64,000 bases of DNA from an uncultured Flavobacteriales bacterium (lineage in GTDB: Bacteria; Bacteroidota; Bacteroidia; Flavobacteriales_D; Sanyastnellaceae), in NCBI GenBank assembly GCA_937974555.1, contig CALJKR010000073.1:1-64000 (forward strand), in the 5' to 3' direction. The notes below the pieces were generated by a model, which saw only the letters and a program-made list of their open reading frames with translations, had not been told where the DNA came from and did no database searches. Below are positions 60,700 to 64,000 of the stretch, one piece after another. The stretch's first letter is position 1, and each line of letters opens with the position of its first letter. Made by a program: the position numbers and the translations under genes.

Positions 60700-61146
60700 T
60701 TATTTTTTTGTTGCGCGCTTGCCGTAAAAGTTCAAACTGTGGTGCTGTATCTCCACGTCAAACAACTCTTCTAAGGTTTTTTTTATTTGCTGAATACGTG
60801 GGTCACAGAATTCAATGACATCGCCGGAGTCTGTCAATATGATGTGGTCGTGTTGTTGATTTTGAAATGCCCTTTCAAAATGTGCGGTATTTTGCTGACC
60901 GAATTGGTTTTTTCGAACCAAATGGCAATTCATTAGTAGTTCGATGGTATTGTACAATGTGGCGCGAGAAACCCGATATTTTTGTTGTTTCATTCGCATG
61001 TACAACGACTCAATGTCAAAATGCCCATCTAAATTGTAGATTTCTTTAAGGATAGCAAATCGCTCCGGCGTTTTCCGGTGACTGTTCTCCTCGAGATAAG
61101 TGGTGAAGATTCCCCTGACTTTATCTTGCAATTCTTCCGATGACAT
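60700..61146 (-). CDS. Fur-family transcriptional regulator
   Basis: This is a 148-residue metal- or peroxide-responsive repressor. The winged-helix DNA-binding domain (about 1-85) has RKTPERFAILKEIYNLDGHFDIESLYMRM and the recognition helix YRVSRATLYNTIELLMN. The dimerisation/metal domain has FQNQQHDHIILTDSGDVIEF. In most Fur and PerR proteins a CxxC pair follows HDH; here that position reads LTDSG, so the structural zinc site is absent. Which metal it senses cannot be told. It starts 4 bases after a TATCTTTG box that overlaps the end of rsh. Confidence 0.9.
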   Translation of the reverse strand: MSSEELQDKVRGIFTTYLEENSHRKTPERFAILKEIYNLDGHFDIESLYMRMKQQKYRVSRATLYNTIELLMNCHLVRKNQFGQQNTAHFERAFQNQQHDHIILTDSGDVIEFCDPRIQQIKKTLEELFDVEIQHHSLNFYGKRATKK

Positions 61147-61150
61147 GAGG

Positions 61151-61180
61151 CAAAGATAGATTAAGCAAACTCGGATTCAA
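61151..61180 (-). promoter_or_regulatory. promoter of the Fur-family gene (TTG-N19-TATCTTTG)
   Basis: On the minus strand a -33 TTG (61180-61178) is followed after 19 bases by a perfect -7 box TATCTTTG (61158-61151), which ends 4 bases before the ATG at 61146. Both elements overlap the 3' end of rsh. This is the most complete Bacteroidota-type promoter of those with short spacing. Confidence 0.65.
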
Positions 61181-63374
61181 TCCGGTCCACATTTAAAACA
61201 CCCTCAACGGCTTTCAAGTTCATGATCAGGTCATTCAAGTGCGCGGTATCGTGCACCAGAACAACTACCTTTCCCTCAAATATTCCGGCATTGGCCTCAA
61301 ATGAAATGGCACGCATGTTTACATTCATGTCGGTAGAAATGATGTTGGTGATTTTCTGAACCAGTCCTACATCGTCAATTCCAGAAAATTTCAACCCTAC
61401 TTCAAACTGCACTAAATTTTGACTGTTCCAGCGGGCTTTGATCACGCGATAGGCATACTTGCTCATCATCTCTTGGGCATTGGGGCACGAAGTACGGTGT
61501 ATCTTTATGCCCTCATCCACTGTTGTAAATCCAAAGACTTCATCACCAGGAATGGGATTGCAACAAGTGGCCAAGGTAAAATCAATTTTTTCCGGGGTAT
61601 CACCAATCAGTACCGTCTCGCTGATGCCAGGGGTAGCAACAATTTTGGTTTCGTCTGGCTCTTGTGATTCTTGCGTTTTTTTCTTAGGAAATTTGATACG
61701 ACCACCCTCCACTTTGAAGCCCTTGAGTTTGGTGAGATCAATTTTTCCTTTGGCAATTCTAAAGTAAAGTTCATTGGCACCAAAAGCATCATAATGCTTG
61801 ACCAGCTCGTCAATGTTTACTGAAAGCCACTCCACCTTGAGATGATTGAATTTCCGGTGCAAATGTTCCTTGCCTTCTTCTACCACCTGCTTTCTTTCCT
61901 CCTTGAGCACCGCTTTGATTTTTTGTCTTGCGCTTGCTGTAATAGCTATACGCAACCATTCCTCTTTGGGTTTTTGTTTTTTGGAAGTTAAAATTTCTAT
62001 TTGATCACCGCTCCGCAATACATGATTCAACGGCACCAACTTAAAGTTGACTTTTGCACCAATACATTGGCTGCCAATTTGAGAGTGTATGTGGAAGGCA
62101 AAGTCCAATGTGGTACTGCCTTTGGGAAGGGTTTTCAACTCACCTTTTGGAGTGAAAACATAAATTTCCTCAGAGAATAGGGAAAGTTTAAAATTGTCAA
62201 TAAACTCGATAGCATTTTCACTGGGGCTTTCTAAGACTTCCCGAATCTGACTCAACCATTTGTCTAATTTGGATTCAGGTGACTCAGCGGCATTTTTGTA
62301 TTTCCAATGGGCGGCGTAGCCTTTTTCAGCCATCTCGTCCATCCTTTCAGATCTTATTTGAACTTCTACCCATTTTCCTGTTGGAGACATTACGGTGGTG
62401 TGCAAGGCCTCATATCCCGAAGATTTGGGAATGCTGATCCAATCCCTTAGACGCTCAGGACTTGGTTGATAATAGTCGGTGACAGCGGCATAAACACGCC
62501 AGCAATCGCTCTTTTCATGTTCCTCATCACTTTGGATAATGATTCGAATGGCAAAGAGGTCATAGATCTCCTCAAAGGGCACCCCTTTTTGGTGAATTTT
62601 ATTCCAGATGCTGTAAATGGATTTGGTTCGGCTCTTGATTTCATATTTCAAGCCCAAATTATCCAATGCGCGTCGAATGGGGAGGGTAAATTGGTTGATG
62701 AAACGGGTCCTTACCGCCTGGGTTTTTTGTAGACGACTGGCAATGTCATCATAGGCTTCAGGGTCTTTGAACTTGAGCGATAAATCTTCCAATTCTGTTT
62801 TGATGTTGTACAAGCCGAGGCGATGAGCCAAAGGGGCATACATGAAAACGGTTTCGCTGGCAATTTTCAATTGCTTCTCACGAGACATGTGATCGAGGGT
62901 TCGCATGTTGTGCAGGCGGTCTGCCAACTTGATTAGAATTACCCGCACATCGTCACTCAGGGTGAGTAACATTTTTCTGAAATTCTCTGCTTGCTGGCTG
63001 GTAGTTTGGTGATCGAAAACACCCGATATTTTGGTCAAACCATCGATGATGATTCGCTCCTTCTTGCCAAATAAATTTTCGATGTCATCCAGCGTGATGT
63101 AGGTGTCCTCCACCGTGTCATGCAGCAAAGCACAGACAATAGCAAGGGTCCCAAGTCCCAACTCTTCAGCCGCAATTTTAGCCACAGCCAGCGGATGATA
63201 AATGTAGGGCTCACCACTTTTTCGACGCATGTCTTTGTGGGCCTCCAAGGCCACTTCAAATGCTTTTCTGATTTTGGCACGATCCGCACGACTTTTTGAT
63301 CGGTTGCACACACGCAAAAGTCCGCGATACCTGCGAACAATCTCTTTGTTTTCTTCTACTAAATCAATTTCCAC
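61161..63374 (-). CDS. rsh: bifunctional (p)ppGpp synthetase/hydrolase (RelA/SpoT homologue)
   Basis: This 737-residue enzyme makes and degrades the stringent-response alarmone (p)ppGpp. The HD hydrolase domain (about 30-190) keeps HDTVEDT and LADRLHNMRTLDHM. The synthetase domain (about 240-360) has RTKSIYSIWNKI, DLFAIRIII, SSGYEALHTTV and EVQIRSERMDEMAEKGYAAHWKYK. A TGS domain (about 400-465, IYVFTPKGELKTLPKGSTTLDFAFHIHS) and a C-terminal ACT domain (about 660-737) sense translation state. Both active sites look intact. The start is GTG 63374. A TAGTTTAG sequence (one mismatch to the -7 box) lies 4 bases upstream of it. Confidence 0.95.
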   Translation of the reverse strand: MEIDLVEENKEIVRRYRGLLRVCNRSKSRADRAKIRKAFEVALEAHKDMRRKSGEPYIYHPLAVAKIAAEELGLGTLAIVCALLHDTVEDTYITLDDIENLFGKKERIIIDGLTKISGVFDHQTTSQQAENFRKMLLTLSDDVRVILIKLADRLHNMRTLDHMSREKQLKIASETVFMYAPLAHRLGLYNIKTELEDLSLKFKDPEAYDDIASRLQKTQAVRTRFINQFTLPIRRALDNLGLKYEIKSRTKSIYSIWNKIHQKGVPFEEIYDLFAIRIIIQSDEEHEKSDCWRVYAAVTDYYQPSPERLRDWISIPKSSGYEALHTTVMSPTGKWVEVQIRSERMDEMAEKGYAAHWKYKNAAESPESKLDKWLSQIREVLESPSENAIEFIDNFKLSLFSEEIYVFTPKGELKTLPKGSTTLDFAFHIHSQIGSQCIGAKVNFKLVPLNHVLRSGDQIEILTSKKQKPKEEWLRIAITASARQKIKAVLKEERKQVVEEGKEHLHRKFNHLKVEWLSVNIDELVKHYDAFGANELYFRIAKGKIDLTKLKGFKVEGGRIKFPKKKTQESQEPDETKIVATPGISETVLIGDTPEKIDFTLATCCNPIPGDEVFGFTTVDEGIKIHRTSCPNAQEMMSKYAYRVIKARWNSQNLVQFEVGLKFSGIDDVGLVQKITNIISTDMNVNMRAISFEANAGIFEGKVVVLVHDTAHLNDLIMNLKAVEGVLNVDRIESEFA

Positions 63375-63456
63375 GTTACTAAACTAAACGACAAATTTGA
63401 GAATTATCAGCACTTTTGGATGAAATTGTTAAAACAGTCAGGCTCATAAAGTTTTA

Positions 63457-63487
63457 TTGGATATCAAGGTCATTTTTATTATTTTTG
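63457..63487 (+). promoter_or_regulatory. promoter (TTG-N20-TATTTTTG) of the last secreted-protein gene
   Basis: A -33 TTG at 63457-63459 and a -7 box TATTTTTG at 63480-63487 are separated by 20 bases, matching the Bacteroidota consensus. The box ends 23 bases before the ATG at 63511, leaving a short leader. The rest of the 136-bp gap to rsh shows no other element. Confidence 0.65.
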
Positions 63488-63510
63488 GCACTTAACCAAA
63501 ACTTTTAAAG

Positions 63511-64000
63511 ATGTATTTTAAATCTTTTTACACAAGGTCGATGGGCTTTTTGGCTTTGCTCTTTGCGTCAATATTGACTTTGGCGATTCAAAACGCTAAT
63601 GCCCAATGTGTGAGCAATGAGAGCATCACTTTCAGCCCAGCTCCAGTGGGTGGAGTATATGCTCCAGGCACAACGGTGTTGATTTGCTACACGGTAGATT
63701 ATACACAAGCCACCAGCAGTTGGGTGGATGGTTTTGAAGTTGTAACCGGCGCAAGCTGGACCAACCTTCAGCCGATATCTGCACCTTCAGCGTGTGCCAC
63801 GGCTGGAGCTGGTCAATGGATTTGGCAAGCATCTTTAAATGCTACCGGAAGCGGTTTGGCATTTGGCCAAGGTTATTATTACGATGCAAACAACGATGGT
63901 GACGGAGGAAATGACGATGGAGATGCTGGAACTTGTACCATGACTTTTTGCGTTCAAGCGCAGGTGGTGGACAACGTGGATTTGAATATCCAAGTAACTA
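63511..64000 (+). CDS. secreted protein, 5' part only
   Basis: The frame from ATG 63511 stays open to the window end (163 codons). It opens with a signal peptide (MYFKSFYTRSMGFLALLFAS followed by ILTLAIQNANAQ; cut likely after NANA). The mature part is beta-rich with cysteines (QCVSNESITFSPAPVGGVYA, LICYTVDYTQ, TCTMTFCVQAQ) and an Asp/Gly/Asn-rich turn at about residues 129-145. This resembles the first Ig-like or adhesin-type domain of a large Bacteroidota surface protein. Whether it ends in a T9SS or T9SS type B domain cannot be seen. Confidence 0.75.
   Translation, partial: MYFKSFYTRSMGFLALLFASILTLAIQNANAQCVSNESITFSPAPVGGVYAPGTTVLICYTVDYTQATSSWVDGFEVVTGASWTNLQPISAPSACATAGAGQWIWQASLNATGSGLAFGQGYYYDANNDGDGGNDDGDAGTCTMTFCVQAQVVDNVDLNIQVT

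Noticed and set aside
1..64000. Defence system, CRISPR array, toxin-antitoxin pair or prophage
   Set aside because: I looked for repeats with regular spacing, Cas or nuclease-helicase pairs, small paired toxin genes and phage structural genes and saw none. PorX contains a PglZ domain, but its receiver domain and context make it the T9SS regulator and not a BREX component.

Overview
The window is chromosomal DNA from a member of the Bacteroidota, probably Flavobacteriia-like. Supporting signs are a SprA translocon gene, a PorX regulator, several secreted proteins with type IX secretion (T9SS) type A sorting domains, DUF4286, DUF4292 and DUF5522 genes, very dense gene packing, and TAnnTTTG-type promoter boxes instead of obvious Shine-Dalgarno sites. 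I see no rRNA, tRNA, CRISPR array, transposase or phage gene. No gene-free stretch exceeds 300 bases.

Region 1 (1-12822, all +) is a low-GC island of secreted proteins: the 3' end of one T9SS client, a 1380-residue beta-helix protein, two related 500-560-residue clients, two gene remnants, a large subtilisin-like protease and a lipoprotein. An exact 179-bp direct repeat (1-179 and 7991-8169) brackets most of it, which points to recent duplication, gene conversion or an assembly joint. Region 2 (12882-19384) holds porX (T9SS control), tsaE, manC (GDP-mannose), hflX, a small cytochrome pair, DUF4286, a 56-residue DUF5522 gene and an ACC-deaminase-like PLP enzyme.

Region 3 (19364-34450, -) has three groups. 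The first is an overlapping envelope operon: sugar nucleotidyltransferase, TPR lipoprotein, DUF4292 lipoprotein and an EnvC-like LytM protein. The second is a run of PBP1A, both subunits of a 3-oxoacid CoA-transferase and two amidohydrolase-family proteins, closed by a clear terminator. The third is uvrC, which shares a palindromic divergent promoter with an epimerase gene. Region 4 (34491-45819, +) carries the epimerase, maeB, ruvA and the 2464-residue sprA.

Region 5 (45816-51376, -) is a surface-glycan operon: a GT2 glycosyltransferase, an ABC permease, fcl (GDP-fucose), a Wzi/RemB-like outer-membrane barrel and a WecA-type initiating transferase; ruvC diverges from it. Region 6 (51958-63374, -) contains rsh (ppGpp), a Fur-family regulator, and a tightly overlapped run purA, OstA/LptA-like, glyA, DUF255 thioredoxin protein, a secreted YD-like protein, a small basic secreted protein, and a secreted cytochrome c-copper monooxygenase with a T9SS domain. 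The window ends inside a further secreted-protein gene.

The main themes are T9SS secretion (machine, regulator and clients), cell-envelope building, DNA repair and core metabolism. The observations I would follow first are the cytochrome c-PHM fusion, the promoter boxes that end 4-9 nt before start codons (suggesting leaderless mRNAs), the palindromic uvrC/epimerase promoter, and the repeat-bracketed, partly decayed T9SS client cluster.
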